This document shows, piece after piece, positions 48,779 through 57,427 of a stretch of 64,000 nucleotides of DNA. The DNA lies in NCBI GenBank assembly GCA_964655005.1, contig CAZZKE010000004.1, positions 18,332 through 82,331 on the forward strand. The letters are read 5' to 3'. A program made the translations under genes and the position numbers. Within the stretch, counting starts at the first letter, position 1. Each line of letters begins with the position of its first letter. Below the pieces are notes generated by a model, which had not been told where the DNA came from, did no database searches, and saw only the letters and a list, made by a program, of their open reading frames with translations. Source of the stretch: CAZZKE01 sp964655005. GTDB lineage: Bacteria; Pseudomonadota; Alphaproteobacteria; Rhodospirillales; JABHCV01.

Positions 48779-49990
48779 TCAGACCGCCTTCCTGTGGCCG
48801 CGCGAGGCCGAAAACGGGGTTAACGCCACCCGCTCGCCGTGGCCTTCGCCATCGATGCCGATTTCGTTATCGTCCAGGTAACACGCCGGATCTTCGGCCC
48901 ATGGATCGCCGGTAATGCGGTCGGCCCGGACCCGGGTGTTGCCGCCGCAGATATCGACCTCGCGGCACAGGCCGCAACGGCCCTTCAGTTTTCGCGGTCG
49001 CGCCTTGAGACCGGCCATCAGCGGGTCCGACGTATCCTGCCAGATTTCGGAAAACGGGCGATCCTTGACGTTGCCCAAACCATAATGCCACCACATGGTG
49101 TCGGGATGAACGTCGCCCATGTTATCAATGTTGGCGACGTTGACGCCAGAGGCATTGCCACCCCACTGAACCAGCTTCCGGCGCATGTGCGCCGCCCGAT
49201 CGGGGAAATTGCGCCGCACCCATTGCAGCAGGTAGACGCCATCGGCATCGTTGTTGCCGGTGACGTATTCGCGGGGTTTGCCGCTTCGGATGCCGTCCAG
49301 GCAGCGCTCGAACAAAATGTCCATGGCGTCGCGGGTCATGGAGAAAAAAGCGTCGTCCTTACGGTTATGGTTGCCGCGCCCGGCATAGTTCAGATGCGAA
49401 AAATAGAACCGTTCGATGCCTTCGTCATCCAGCATGTCAAGCATATCAGGCAGTTCACGACCGTTATCCATGGTCATGGTGAACCGCAGGCCAACCTTCA
49501 AACCCCGCTCGCGGCACAGGCGAACACCGTGCATGGAGGTATCGAAAGCGCCTTGCCGACGCCGAAATTTATCGTGGGTCCGGGCTATGCCGTCGATGCT
49601 GACGCCGACGTAGTCATAGCCTACCGTGGCGATTCGATCGATCATGCTTTTATCTATCAGGGTGCCGTTGGTGGATAGCCCGACGTAGAAACCAAGGCCT
49701 TTGGCATGGCGCGAAATATCGAATATATCGGCTCGCAACAGCGGCTCGCCACCCGACAGAATAAGCGCCGGAACCCGGAATTTTTTCAGGTCATCCATCA
49801 CATCCATGACCTGCGTCGTGCTCAATTCGCCGGCAAAGTCCTTGTCCGCCGAGATCGCGTAACAATGCTTGCACGTCAGGTTACAGCGCCTGATCAGGTT
49901 CCAGATAACGACCGGCCCCGGCGGGTCGCGGCGGGGGCCGACGGGCGTTGGATTATCGATCTCGTTTAAAAACTGGGTTAATCTGAACAT
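48779..49990 (-). CDS. nirJ: NirJ radical SAM protein, heme d1 synthesis
   Basis: A 403-residue radical SAM enzyme. The cluster motif is Cys36-x3-Cys40-x2-Cys43 (CNLTCKHC), with GGEPLLR following, and the C-terminal auxiliary-cluster cysteines are in CGLCREVDICGG. NirJ removes the propionate side chains of didecarboxysiroheme to install the d1 oxo groups. It is preceded by nirH after five bases. Confidence 0.93.
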   Translation of the reverse strand: MFRLTQFLNEIDNPTPVGPRRDPPGPVVIWNLIRRCNLTCKHCYAISADKDFAGELSTTQVMDVMDDLKKFRVPALILSGGEPLLRADIFDISRHAKGLGFYVGLSTNGTLIDKSMIDRIATVGYDYVGVSIDGIARTHDKFRRRQGAFDTSMHGVRLCRERGLKVGLRFTMTMDNGRELPDMLDMLDDEGIERFYFSHLNYAGRGNHNRKDDAFFSMTRDAMDILFERCLDGIRSGKPREYVTGNNDADGVYLLQWVRRNFPDRAAHMRRKLVQWGGNASGVNVANIDNMGDVHPDTMWWHYGLGNVKDRPFSEIWQDTSDPLMAGLKARPRKLKGRCGLCREVDICGGNTRVRADRITGDPWAEDPACYLDDNEIGIDGEGHGERVALTPFSASRGHRKAV

Positions 49991-49995
49991 GGGGT

Positions 49996-50487
49996 TTACG
50001 CCACCAGCCGAAGCCCGGATTTTTTCAAAATCCGGGTTGAGAACAAGATTCGATGGCCGCGATCATCCGGCCCCAGAACGGCGGCGATTTCGCCGGCATG
50101 GCGTTCGGCCTCGGCGCGGTCGTGGCCATGGACCATGGCGAACAGGTTATAAGGCCAGTCGGGCAAATGCCGGGGCCGGTGATAACAATGGCTGACGAAA
50201 TCCAGCGCCCCGATTTTCCGGCCCAGCGGCCCGATCCGGTCATCGGGCACGTCCCACACGGTCATGCCGTTAGCCTTGTAGCCCAATGCGTAATGATTGG
50301 GCACGACGCCAAGGCGCCGGATCACGCCCAGGTCCCGCATCCGTTTCAGGCGGCGGATGACCTCGCCGGTATCGGTGCCGACTTCCGCGGCGACGGCGTC
50401 ATAGGGCCTGAGCGTCAGGGCAAGGCCGCTCTGGGTTGCGACGATAATGCGGCGGTCCGTGGCGTCGAGCCTGGTCGTTGCCGTCAT
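49996..50487 (-). CDS. nirH: Siroheme decarboxylase subunit NirH-like (AsnC/Lrp fold)
   Basis: A 163-residue Lrp-type protein with a winged helix at the N terminus and the family motif LGYKANGMTVWDVPDD. It belongs to the NirDLGH complex that removes two acetate carboxylates from siroheme. It is the second long-type subunit, resembling the product at 50947-51453. The start ATG 50487 lies four bases after the nirG stop. Which of the long subunits is L and which is H is assigned by gene order only. Confidence 0.85.
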   Translation of the reverse strand: MTATTRLDATDRRIIVATQSGLALTLRPYDAVAAEVGTDTGEVIRRLKRMRDLGVIRRLGVVPNHYALGYKANGMTVWDVPDDRIGPLGRKIGALDFVSHCYHRPRHLPDWPYNLFAMVHGHDRAEAERHAGEIAAVLGPDDRGHRILFSTRILKKSGLRLVA

Positions 50488-50491
50488 CCGA

Positions 50492-50950
50492 TCAGACCTC
50501 AAACCTGAGGCCAATGAAAAATTCCTCTATCTTCGGCATGTTGTAAACCTTCAGGCATGTCATCGCCTCGATCTCGTCGATCACCTGACCGACCCGTTCC
50601 GGCGTTTCCGTGGCGATCACGAACCACATGTTAAGATCATGATCGCGAGCGTAATTGTGGGCTACTTCGGGCAAGCTGTTAACCATCCCGGCGATGTGCT
50701 CGAAGTTATCCTGCGGAACTTTCAGTGCCGCCAGCGTCAGTCCGCCGCCGATCATTTCGGCATTGTACATGGGGCCGAACCGGCTGAGCGCACCGTTATC
50801 CAGCAGCCGATTGATCCCGGACAGTAATTCTTCCGCCGATAACCCGAGCGCTTCACCGGCATCGGCGAACGGTTCTTCCGACAGCGGAAAGCCGCCCTGC
50901 AGGCCGTTGATGATGGCCCGGTCCGTCGCATCAAGGGTAATTCCGTTCAC
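50492..50950 (-). CDS. nirG: Siroheme decarboxylase subunit NirG-like
   Basis: A 152-residue short-type AsnC-fold subunit with VAHNYARDHDLNMWFVIA, the pattern shared with the NirD-like protein upstream. GTG 50950 overlaps the previous stop (GTGA), which fixes the start. It is expected to pair with a long-type subunit in the NirDLGH decarboxylase. Name by position. Confidence 0.85.
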   Translation of the reverse strand: MNGITLDATDRAIINGLQGGFPLSEEPFADAGEALGLSAEELLSGINRLLDNGALSRFGPMYNAEMIGGGLTLAALKVPQDNFEHIAGMVNSLPEVAHNYARDHDLNMWFVIATETPERVGQVIDEIEAMTCLKVYNMPKIEEFFIGLRFEV

Positions 50951-51453
50951 GCCACCGACTCCAGGGACTTGACCGCACCGCCGTACCTGGCCCCGCATTG
51001 CTTGAAACGCCGGGTGCTGAACAGCACATCGCGCCCGGCGTTTCCCACGCCGCCGACGCCTGCCAGCAGCTTGACCTGTTCCAGCACCACGGCACGCCGC
51101 CGCCCGTGCACCATACAGAACAGATTATAGGGCCAGTCCGGCAGACGCCGGGGCCGCCGGTAACACAGCGTTACGAAGTCGAACTCGCCGAAACTGCGGC
51201 CAACGGCGGCGACCCGGTCATCGGGAATGTCCCAGACCGTCATGGCGTTGGCCCGGTAGCCCAGTTCGTGATGCCGGACGATCAGCCCGAAACGCTTGAT
51301 AACGCCGCCGTCGCGCATCCGCCGCAAGGAATCGATTACCTGTTTTTCGCCGAGACCGACCCGCCGGCCCAGCGCCTCGAACGGGCGCCGGCACAAGGGC
51401 AGGCCATCGACGATGGCGGCGACGACCAGGCCGTCTGTTTCATTCAGTTCCAT
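50947..51453 (-). CDS. nirL: Siroheme decarboxylase subunit NirL-like
   Basis: A 168-residue long-type subunit with a winged helix and LGYRANAMTVWDIPDD, nearly the same as the NirH-like protein. The start ATG 51453 (MELNETDG) lies within the end of the nirD-like gene, overlapping it by ten bases; the longer frame reads non-protein-like sequence. It acts on siroheme in the cytoplasm. Confidence 0.85.
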   Translation of the reverse strand: MELNETDGLVVAAIVDGLPLCRRPFEALGRRVGLGEKQVIDSLRRMRDGGVIKRFGLIVRHHELGYRANAMTVWDIPDDRVAAVGRSFGEFDFVTLCYRRPRRLPDWPYNLFCMVHGRRRAVVLEQVKLLAGVGGVGNAGRDVLFSTRRFKQCGARYGGAVKSLESVA

Positions 51454-51893
51454 TCCAGATCGAACCCCAAATCGAGATGATAGTCTTCGAGCATCGGCAG
51501 GTTTAACACACCGATCCCGGTCAGGCGTTCTATTTTGCCGATCACCCGCCCGATTTCCCGTTCGTCCCGGGCGGCAATGACGAACCACAGGTTAAATTTA
51601 TGTTCGCGCTGATAGTTGTGATTGACCGCCTCGAAACCGCTGACCAGATCGGCTACCGATTCCAGCCGTTCGCCCGGCACCGACATGGCGGCCAGGGTGC
51701 TGTGGCCCACCGCGCCCGGCCTGAAAACCGCGCCGACCCGGCTGAGCACGCCGTCTTCCCCAAGCTGCGAGAGCGTCTCTATTACCTGATCCTCGCCAAC
51801 CCCCAGCCGCTCGGCCATGGCCAGGTAGGGCCGCGCCGTTAACGGCATGTCCCGCTGGAACTCGTTCAGTAAATTCTTGCCAAGGTCATTCAT
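51444..51893 (-). CDS. nirD: Siroheme decarboxylase subunit NirD-like
   Basis: A 149-residue short-type AsnC-fold subunit with NHNYQREHKFNLWFVIAA. It is not related to the NirD of the assimilatory nitrite reductase, despite the shared name. It starts three bases after nirF and is the first of the four decarboxylase genes (D-L-G-H). No fusion of subunits is seen, unlike NirDL-type loci. Confidence 0.87.
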   Translation of the reverse strand: MNDLGKNLLNEFQRDMPLTARPYLAMAERLGVGEDQVIETLSQLGEDGVLSRVGAVFRPGAVGHSTLAAMSVPGERLESVADLVSGFEAVNHNYQREHKFNLWFVIAARDEREIGRVIGKIERLTGIGVLNLPMLEDYHLDLGFDLEWN

Positions 51894-51896
51894 GCT

Positions 51897-53051
51897 TTAC
51901 AGTCCGGTTTTGTGGGCGCGCGCGGTAAAGAAGATACCGCTGGGTTTTTTCGCCGGAAGTTCGCCCAGCAGCCCGATTGTCGCGGTGTCATAGATATTCA
52001 GCTTGTCCCGGTCCCGGACCGACAGCCAGACATTTTCACCACGCGGACTGAATTCCATATGCAGGACGCCCTTGCCCGGTTTCAAGGTCCTGACCAGTTT
52101 GCGGCTGGGCACGTCGATGACCTGTACGGTGTCATTTTTCGGCACCGCGAAATTGACCCAGACCTGGCGGCCATCGGGACGGGCCATGACGAATACGGGT
52201 TGACCGTAAACGGCAATGCTGTCGATCAGCTTCCACGTCGTCATATCGACAACCAGCACCCGATGGTGGCCGACGGCGGGGACGAAGGCCAGGTTGCCGG
52301 CCACGGCCCAGCCTTCCAGGTGCGGCATTTTATAGACCGGCAGCTTCTTTTCACCCCGGCCATAGCCGCTTAAAATACGCCGGACGCCGCCGTCCAGGTC
52401 CCACAGGTCAAGCAGCGCCATGCCATCTTCGCCGAACAATCCGGCGATGTAATATCGCCCATCGGGGGTGATCAGGCCGTCATATGGTTGCCGCCCGATG
52501 TTGGGGTACTTGCGAATAACCGGTCTGGCCGGATCCTTCATATCGGCCACCCATATTTCATCCCGGTCATACAGGGCGAAGACAAAAAGCTGACCCGGCG
52601 CATCGACCAGGCCGACGGTTTTCGAACCGGTCGGGATATCGGCGACCATGGCCAGGGTCCGGGCATCGAATACCCGTACCCCGCCGGGTTGATAGTTGGA
52701 CACGGCAACCAGCCTGCCATCTTGCGAGATGGCGCCGCCGATGCTGTTGCCGGCCTGCATCACCCGGCCCGACAGTTCGAATTTCAGCATATCGACCTTG
52801 GACAACCCGCCGTCCCGCCCAAACACATAGGCATAGCGTTGATCGCGGGAAAACACGACCGAAGCGTGGCTAAGATCGCCCAGGCCATTAACACGCGCCA
52901 GCCGCTGCTTCTGCGTGGTGTCGACGATCAGCACCGAGCCACTGGCCCGTTCGATCACCAGGCCCAGATCACCGGTGCCGCGCACCGGGGTCAATGAACA
53001 GCCACCGAGAATAATGGCCAGCATCACGGCGGCGGCGGTTTTCACGTTCAT
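51897..53051 (-). CDS. nirF: NirF, heme d1 biosynthesis lipoprotein
   Basis: A 384-residue periplasmic protein with the d1 propeller fold but no heme c domain. The signal peptide ends with LGGC (Cys18), so it is probably lipid-anchored. The start ATG 53051 overlaps the nirC stop as TAATG; an in-frame ATG two codons earlier is possible. The conserved His lies in MPHLEGW, as in NirF. Thought to act late in d1 synthesis and to meet NirN. Confidence 0.92.
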   Translation of the reverse strand: MNVKTAAAVMLAIILGGCSLTPVRGTGDLGLVIERASGSVLIVDTTQKQRLARVNGLGDLSHASVVFSRDQRYAYVFGRDGGLSKVDMLKFELSGRVMQAGNSIGGAISQDGRLVAVSNYQPGGVRVFDARTLAMVADIPTGSKTVGLVDAPGQLFVFALYDRDEIWVADMKDPARPVIRKYPNIGRQPYDGLITPDGRYYIAGLFGEDGMALLDLWDLDGGVRRILSGYGRGEKKLPVYKMPHLEGWAVAGNLAFVPAVGHHRVLVVDMTTWKLIDSIAVYGQPVFVMARPDGRQVWVNFAVPKNDTVQVIDVPSRKLVRTLKPGKGVLHMEFSPRGENVWLSVRDRDKLNIYDTATIGLLGELPAKKPSGIFFTARAHKTGL

Positions 53052-53407
53052 TACCATTTTCCATCCTTGATCGCCCGGGCCATCCAGCCGGCTTCCTGGC
53101 GGCTGAACAGTTCCCGCCATGGCGGCATGGCCGTATCCGGAATTCCGTTCATGATTATATCCGTCAATTCATCTTCGGACCGTTCGGCAAGGGCCTCCGG
53201 CAGTAACGGCAAGCCCAGCCCGCCCTTGCGGGTCAAACCATGACACGAGCCGCAATCCTGTTTCAGAAAATAAAGCAGTTCCGTCTGTCGTTTGGGTGCC
53301 ACTTCGGCATTTACCGGCGCCGCCATAGCCGCCAACAGCAGCGCGATCAAGATTATCCCTTCAGGCGCTGACCGGGGCGAATAGCGGGACATCTTCATCG
53401 TTTTCAT
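53051..53407 (-). CDS. nirC: NirC mono-heme cytochrome c
   Basis: A 118-residue periplasmic cytochrome: signal peptide (hydrophobic 16-33), one heme site CGSCH (Cys52, Cys55, His56), and a Met ligand region AMPPW. In Pseudomonas NirC is an electron carrier for NirN/NirS. The start is ATG 53407, with AAGGG seven bases upstream, so the gene begins 46 bases inside nirE. This is not the nitrite channel also called nirC. Confidence 0.88.
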   Translation of the reverse strand: MKTMKMSRYSPRSAPEGIILIALLLAAMAAPVNAEVAPKRQTELLYFLKQDCGSCHGLTRKGGLGLPLLPEALAERSEDELTDIIMNGIPDTAMPPWRELFSRQEAGWMARAIKDGKW

Positions 53408-54158
53408 AGGCAAACCCTTGCCAGTTCAGTTGTTCGGCCAGGGCGACGACGCGACCGACCACCAACAGCACCGGCGCCGCCAAATCCAGGCTGGCGACCA
53501 GGTCCGGCAATTCCGCCAGCGCACTACGGCATTGCCGCTGACCGTCCATGGTGCCCCTGGCGATGGCCGCAGCCGGGGTATCGCCGGGTAATCCATGCTC
53601 GATCAGGCGCGCTGAAATTTCCGCCAGATTGGCCAATCCCATATAGAATACCAGAGTCGTCTGTTCGTCGGCCAGGCTTTTCCAGTCCATATCCAGCGGG
53701 CGCCCATCCTGGGCATGGCCGGTGACAAACCGCACACCGGTCGCCAGGCCCCGGTGGGTCAACGGAATACCCAGCGCCGCACTGACGCCCGAAGCGGCGG
53801 TTATGCCGGGGACCACCGTAAACGGCACGCCATGCCGGGCCAGATATTCGGCTTCTTCGCTGCCGCGCCCGAAAATGAACGGGTCCCCGCCCTTCAGGCG
53901 GACCACCGTATGATTGCTCTTCGCCAGCCTGACCAGCAAGGCGTTGATATCGTGCTGTGGCAGATGATGGTTGCTGGCCGCCTTGCCAACGAAAATCCGG
54001 GTCGCGCCGGGACCGATCAGGTCGAGAATCCGGCCCGATACCAGGCGATCGTAAACCACCACATCGGCGGCGCTCAGGACCTTTACCGCCTGTAGCGTCA
54101 ACAGGTCCGGATCACCCGGACCGGCCCCCACGAGATGCACCGTCGCCCGCGTCTCCAA
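53361..54158 (-). CDS. nirE: NirE uroporphyrinogen-III C-methyltransferase
   Basis: A 265-residue SUMT: GAGPGDPDLLT (about 11-21), VYDRLVS, RLKGGDPFIFGRG (about 83-95), and TLVFYMG. It makes precorrin-2, the first committed step toward heme d1, and a dedicated copy is usual in nir operons. It opens the operon nirE-C-F-D-L-G-H-J-N. An FNR/DNR-like box lies 75-88 bases upstream of the ATG. Confidence 0.92.
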   Translation of the reverse strand: METRATVHLVGAGPGDPDLLTLQAVKVLSAADVVVYDRLVSGRILDLIGPGATRIFVGKAASNHHLPQHDINALLVRLAKSNHTVVRLKGGDPFIFGRGSEEAEYLARHGVPFTVVPGITAASGVSAALGIPLTHRGLATGVRFVTGHAQDGRPLDMDWKSLADEQTTLVFYMGLANLAEISARLIEHGLPGDTPAAAIARGTMDGQRQCRSALAELPDLVASLDLAAPVLLVVGRVVALAEQLNWQGFAYENDEDVPLFAPVSA

Positions 54159-54232
54159 CTGACCGCTCCTTTGTTAATGCGCCTGGCCGTCCGTCACTCT
54201 ATGATCGATAGCATAACCGGCACCGAACAGAC

Positions 54233-54246
54233 TTGATGCGGGTCAA
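54233..54246. promoter_or_regulatory. FNR/DNR-type box between nirE and hemerythrin
   Basis: TTGAT-GCGG-GTCAA matches the TTGAT-N4-GTCAA form seen at Anr/Dnr/NnrR targets. Placed at -41.5, it would start nirE transcription near 54198, 40 bases before the ATG. It is too close to the hemerythrin ATG (54274) for normal activation of that gene. Low-oxygen or NO control of heme d1 synthesis is inferred. Confidence 0.78.
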
Positions 54247-54273
54247 AATGGTACTTACGAACAGGAAAGAACA

Positions 54274-54660
54274 ATGGCGCTACTAGAGTGGAAAGACGAT
54301 TATAAAACCGGATTTAGCTCGATAGATCACGAACACGAACAGTTAATTCAGGCGATTAACGGCATGTTCGCCGATGCTCCGAAGGCTATGTTGCTCGACA
54401 CGCTGGGCGATATTCATGCCCTGGTCGAGGCCCATTTCGCGCTGGAAGAAAAAATCATGCGCGATAGCCGCTATGCCGGTTACCCGGCCCACAAGCAAGA
54501 CCATGACCAATTACTAGATGATATCCGCGATATCATGGACGACATCGAAAAGGATCGGCAAACGGACCCCGGCGCCGACTTGCAGGGCCGCATGAGTTCC
54601 TGGTTCGGAACCCATTTTGCGACCCTTGACAGGGACCTGCATGGCAAGTTAGGGCACTGA
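54274..54660 (+). CDS. Bacteriohemerythrin
   Basis: A 128-residue di-iron hemerythrin with the full ligand pattern: His21 in DHEHEQL, His54 and Glu58 in HFALEE, His73 and His77 in HKQDH, and His/Asp in WFGTHFATLD near the C terminus. It may store oxygen or bind NO. AGGAAAGA lies just before the ATG. The position opposite an FNR-controlled nir operon suggests a role in low-oxygen or NO handling. A four-codon run after its stop leads directly into the next gene. Confidence 0.93.
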   Translation: MALLEWKDDYKTGFSSIDHEHEQLIQAINGMFADAPKAMLLDTLGDIHALVEAHFALEEKIMRDSRYAGYPAHKQDHDQLLDDIRDIMDDIEKDRQTDPGADLQGRMSSWFGTHFATLDRDLHGKLGH

Positions 54661-54662
54661 AA

Positions 54663-55163
54663 ATGAGCCGGCTAGACGCCTTTATACGCCGCTTGACCGC
54701 CCAGCGCGCTTGCCTGGAACTGGCCGCCGGGATGCTTGCCGGCCTGCCCGGTCCGGTGCTTGAAATCGGACTCGGCAACGGTCGTACGTATGACCATCTG
54801 CGGACATTGTTCAGCGAACGCGATATTTATGTTTTCGAACGCAAGGTGGCCGCCCATCCGTCCTGCACCCCCGACTGGCGGTATCTTATTCTGGGCGACA
54901 TCCACGACACCATTACAAATTCCATTGGCCGCATCGGCGCCCCGGCGGCCCTGGCCCACGCCGATATCGGTTCCGGCGACAAGGCGGCGGACAGGGCGAC
55001 CGGGGCATTCCTGGGACGTGTACTGGCGCCCCTGATGGCGCCCGGCGGCCTGGTTATCGGCGATCAGGTCATGGATCTGGCAGGGGCGGAGCAACTGGCT
55101 TTGCCGGATGGCGTTGAACCAGGGCGGTATTTCATGTACCGAATGCTTGGTGACTTATCGTAA
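54663..55163 (+). CDS. SAM-dependent methyltransferase-like protein
   Basis: A 166-residue protein with a Rossmann methyltransferase start LEIGLGNGRTYDHL (about 34-47) and a C-terminal GGLVIGDQ strand, but missing the usual acidic loop at the second strand. It is small for the family. It begins two bases after the hemerythrin stop, so the two are co-transcribed. Substrate unknown. The last nine bases overlap the convergent gene. Confidence 0.7.
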   Translation: MSRLDAFIRRLTAQRACLELAAGMLAGLPGPVLEIGLGNGRTYDHLRTLFSERDIYVFERKVAAHPSCTPDWRYLILGDIHDTITNSIGRIGAPAALAHADIGSGDKAADRATGAFLGRVLAPLMAPGGLVIGDQVMDLAGAEQLALPDGVEPGRYFMYRMLGDLS

Positions 55164-55889
55164 TATAAGGCGCTTGCTTTCGTTGTTGAAGCCTATCACC
55201 AGGATTTTGCCGGGTGACAGGCTGACCTTCTTTTCAAGAACGTAATCGGCCGGCCCCTTGCCGTCGCCATCCCATAGTTGCACCGCAATGGTGTGCGGCC
55301 GCCCGGCGACCCGGAATTTTTCATAGAAACTTGAATGGCCGTCTTTGGACAGACCGGCCGGCGGGGCGACCCCTTCAAAAACAGTTTTGCCGTCCAAATT
55401 CATTTTTACAGTCAGCGGCCAGCGTTCCCGCGCACACGACATCGGGGCGCGCATGTTGGCGGCCAGTTTTTGCAGTTCCTCGCGGCTTCGCCGGCGGCAA
55501 TCGGCCTTGTGGCGACCGGGATGGGTCAGGCTGAGCCGTATTTCGGCCGCGTCGGGTGGGCGCAACTGGTAAGCCGGTGATCGGGAAAACCAGGCCAGTA
55601 CCAGGGCGAACATCAGATAGGTAAGCACTTGCCCCAGGTATTGGGCCGGGGTTTTTTTGGTACCGGAAATAACGAACCCGGCGTTTTGCAGCTTTTGCCG
55701 CTGCTCTGCTTTTAGCTTGTCTTTCTGCCGCTTCAACTCGCGGCGGTATTCCCGGGCTTCGGGGGGCGGATTGATGATGTCCTTCAGGCCAAAATTATAC
55801 AAAATCGTAAAGAATATCGGTCCGAACACTAACAGCGGAATCAGGTAGAAAATCGGAAAATCGGGGTCAATGCCAAGCCATTCCATCAT
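55155..55889 (-). CDS. Membrane-anchored CcoH-like protein of the oxidase operon
   Basis: A 244-residue protein: one membrane helix (about 13-35), a charged segment with a coiled-coil tendency (EYRRELKRQKDKLKAEQ), a second helix (about 83-102), then a beta-rich periplasmic domain with two cysteines (around 130 and 152). I do not recognise a named family; the C-terminal half resembles FixH/CcoH-like assembly parts only loosely. It overlaps the cytochrome b fusion by four bases and is last in the operon. Probably assembly or electron-transfer support. Confidence 0.65.
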   Translation of the reverse strand: MMEWLGIDPDFPIFYLIPLLVFGPIFFTILYNFGLKDIINPPPEAREYRRELKRQKDKLKAEQRQKLQNAGFVISGTKKTPAQYLGQVLTYLMFALVLAWFSRSPAYQLRPPDAAEIRLSLTHPGRHKADCRRRSREELQKLAANMRAPMSCARERWPLTVKMNLDGKTVFEGVAPPAGLSKDGHSSFYEKFRVAGRPHTIAVQLWDGDGKGPADYVLEKKVSLSPGKILVIGFNNESKRLILR

Positions 55890-57418
55890 TGGCCGTCTCC
55901 GATTTTATCGAGATTCCGCCGGAATTTGGAAAGTTCGCTTTTGAGCTCTTTACCATTGATGCGTGACGCCCAGAATACTTCCAGCCGCCGCCGGTCCACC
56001 CGTTTGCGCAGGTAGGGATCGCGAATCCCGGCGATACGTTCGGTAGTCCAGCTATTACCCAGGCGGCTGAAGCACTCACATTCTTTGCAACCGGTAATCA
56101 GGACACCATCGACGCCATCCTGGCTAAGGGTATAGTCGATGAACGAAGGCGGCAGCATACCGATACACGGCAGACTAAGCCCGTGGACACCGGGATTGTC
56201 TATATTTTTGATATCGACCCCGTAATCACAGCCAAATACCACGATACCGGGTTTCCCCGCCTGCTCGATGGTCCGCTGGGTCCTGTCACGCAACTGTTTC
56301 AGGTTCAGGTCAGGCAGATCGATACCGGTAACCAGTTTTTCGGAACTGCGAAACGGTGTCGATATCGGGCAGGAACCGACGCAGATGCCGCAACTGGTGC
56401 ATAAATCGGCATCTACCACGGCTTCCTGTTCGAACGGTCGCCCGTCGCTGCGCGGGGCCATGGTAATCGCCCCGAACGGGCAGTCCTCGAAACAACGGGT
56501 ACAGCCGTTGCACTTGTCCAGATAGACCCGGGCCGGTTTGGGCCGCCGCAAGGGTGGCATCCAGGGCATCGCGGCGAGCATCACCGAAACCCCGATGGCC
56601 AGGCCCCACAACGGCCCGGCTCCCCATTTATCGAACACCGGATACAGGAACATGTAAAACCAGTCCAGATTCAGGGTAGCCGGCACCTGGGTCAGGTCGG
56701 CGGGGCCTTGACTGGTCGCCGGCGATGCCAATGCCAGCACCACGAACATGCCGAGCGAGCCGAGCGCCAGACCGCGCGGTGGATTGACTTTCGGACGGCT
56801 GACCCGCATCACGTGAATCCACATAATGAACAGCAAAAACAGCGGCGCGAAGATGTGCAGGAACACCATCAGGGTGAAGAACCTGTCGGTCAGGCTGCCC
56901 GGAACCAGAAAATTATTAGCTACCGGTTCACCGAAAATGCCAAGCCAGTCGAGCCATTCCATGGACCCGATGGCGACATACTGGGCCAGCATATCCCACA
57001 CCAGCCAGTAACCGCTGACCCCGGCGATAAACAGAAACCAGATTAACGGCACACCGGTGAACCAGGTAAACCAGCGGACATCGCGATACCGGTCGAAAAT
57101 GAATTCACGGCTCAGGTGCAACGCCATGCTTATCACCATGGCGTCGGAGGCATAGCGGTGCAAACTGCGCATTACGCCACCCAGATACCATTGTTGATTG
57201 GTCATCTGTTCGACCGAGCGGTAAGCCCCGCCGACCGTGGTGTCGAACAGGATATATACATAAATACCGCTGATCGCGACGATCCAGAAGTAGAAGAATG
57301 TCAGAGTGCCCATCTGACGCAACGGATTCCAGGCCGGCCCGAACGGGCGGTCGAATGCCGCCTCGGCATACATCAGGCCGTCCTGTAGACGGTGGCGAAA
57401 AACAGTTAGAGCTTTCAT
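55886..57418 (-). CDS. Cytochrome b - 2x[4Fe-4S] - MvhD/FlpD fusion
   Basis: A 510-residue fusion. Residues 30-285 form a QcrB-type cytochrome b N-terminal core with two bis-His pairs, His87/His101 and His188/His202, each 14 apart, enough for two b hemes. Residues 300-355 hold two [4Fe-4S] sites (Cys303/306/309/313 and Cys340/343/346/350). Residues 390-510 match the MvhD/FlpD hydrogenase Fe-S subunit (Cys397, 418, 444, 447, 449). This would let quinol electrons meet ferredoxin-level clusters. It overlaps the CcoH-like gene by four bases and lies 10 bases behind the SCO gene. Confidence 0.85.
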   Translation of the reverse strand: MKALTVFRHRLQDGLMYAEAAFDRPFGPAWNPLRQMGTLTFFYFWIVAISGIYVYILFDTTVGGAYRSVEQMTNQQWYLGGVMRSLHRYASDAMVISMALHLSREFIFDRYRDVRWFTWFTGVPLIWFLFIAGVSGYWLVWDMLAQYVAIGSMEWLDWLGIFGEPVANNFLVPGSLTDRFFTLMVFLHIFAPLFLLFIMWIHVMRVSRPKVNPPRGLALGSLGMFVVLALASPATSQGPADLTQVPATLNLDWFYMFLYPVFDKWGAGPLWGLAIGVSVMLAAMPWMPPLRRPKPARVYLDKCNGCTRCFEDCPFGAITMAPRSDGRPFEQEAVVDADLCTSCGICVGSCPISTPFRSSEKLVTGIDLPDLNLKQLRDRTQRTIEQAGKPGIVVFGCDYGVDIKNIDNPGVHGLSLPCIGMLPPSFIDYTLSQDGVDGVLITGCKECECFSRLGNSWTTERIAGIRDPYLRKRVDRRRLEVFWASRINGKELKSELSKFRRNLDKIGDGQ

Positions 57419-57427
57419 TGACGGGGA

